From Symbiodinium natans (taxonomy: Eukaryota > Sar > Dinophyceae > Suessiales > Symbiodiniaceae), in assembly GCA_905221605.1 (NCBI GenBank), contig CAJNDS010002163.1:375001-439000 (forward strand): a stretch of DNA of 64,000 nucleotides. The letters run 5' to 3'. Under the pieces are notes generated by a model, which was not told where the DNA came from, did no database searches, and was given only the letters and a program-made list of their open reading frames with translations. Positions 63,991-64,000 of this stretch are shown in pieces. The first letter of the stretch is position 1, and every line of letters starts with the position of its first letter. Position numbers and translations under genes: made by a program.

Positions 63991-64000
63991 GTCTCCCCAA

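Overview
The window looks like nuclear DNA of a dinoflagellate (or a close alveolate relative). At first sight it is almost gene-free: hundreds of TTTAGGG/CCCTAAA units (the plant/alveolate-type telomere heptamer) in both orientations, poly-G runs, microsatellites, and no long open reading frame outside repeats. Read exon by exon it is the opposite. The non-repetitive islands carry very short exons (about 20-100 nt), mostly on the + strand, and the telomere-like arrays sit in the introns. Two genes can be reconstructed with confidence. One is the proteolipid subunit c of the V-type H+-ATPase (11447-22739; 11 exons, 168 codons, about 4.5% coding). The other is a ubiquitin-like modifier ending in Arg-Gly-Gly plus one Phe (35235-40740; 6 exons, about 80 codons). 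All ten introns of the first end in AG followed by G. Six of the ten start with GC and four with GT. That use of GC donors with AG|G acceptors fits dinoflagellate splicing.

Layout. 0.6-11.07 kb: candidate micro-exons of unassigned genes, some with an armadillo-repeat flavour, with stops at 9770 and 11065. 11.4-22.7 kb: V-ATPase c. 23.5-26.4 kb: a dense cluster of candidate exons with few telomeric repeats. 27.0-32.4 kb: several short multi-exon candidates. 32.4-33.2 kb: microsatellites. 33.3-35.0 kb: further candidate exons. 35.2-40.7 kb: the ubiquitin-like gene, with an unrelated ORF in intron 2 and a long (TTTTGGGGG)n array in intron 5. 40.9-48.06 kb: a candidate gene that seems to contain a 5-kb block of hairpin-rich 550-610-bp repeats plus a 3-kb satellite of about 75-bp monomers. 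48.2-63.8 kb: many more candidate exons, with start exons near 48196, 53917, 54598 and 57834 and terminal exons near 53401, 54347, 55368, 60426 and 61603.

A second layer of structure is a set of short inverted-repeat elements (roughly 85-160 bp, at least ten families). Several copies coincide with intron ends and supply the GT/GC donor or AG acceptor themselves, with reading phase preserved across them (for example 50146-50231, 55587-55728 and the acceptor at 40693). They behave like introners, the intron-generating transposable elements known from several protists including dinoflagellates. Two element copies have themselves been invaded by telomeric heptamers, which implies that telomere repeats were added inside pre-existing sequence. 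Outside the two named genes, exon calls rest on splice sites plus an open frame and are uncertain; where two frames are open I say so.
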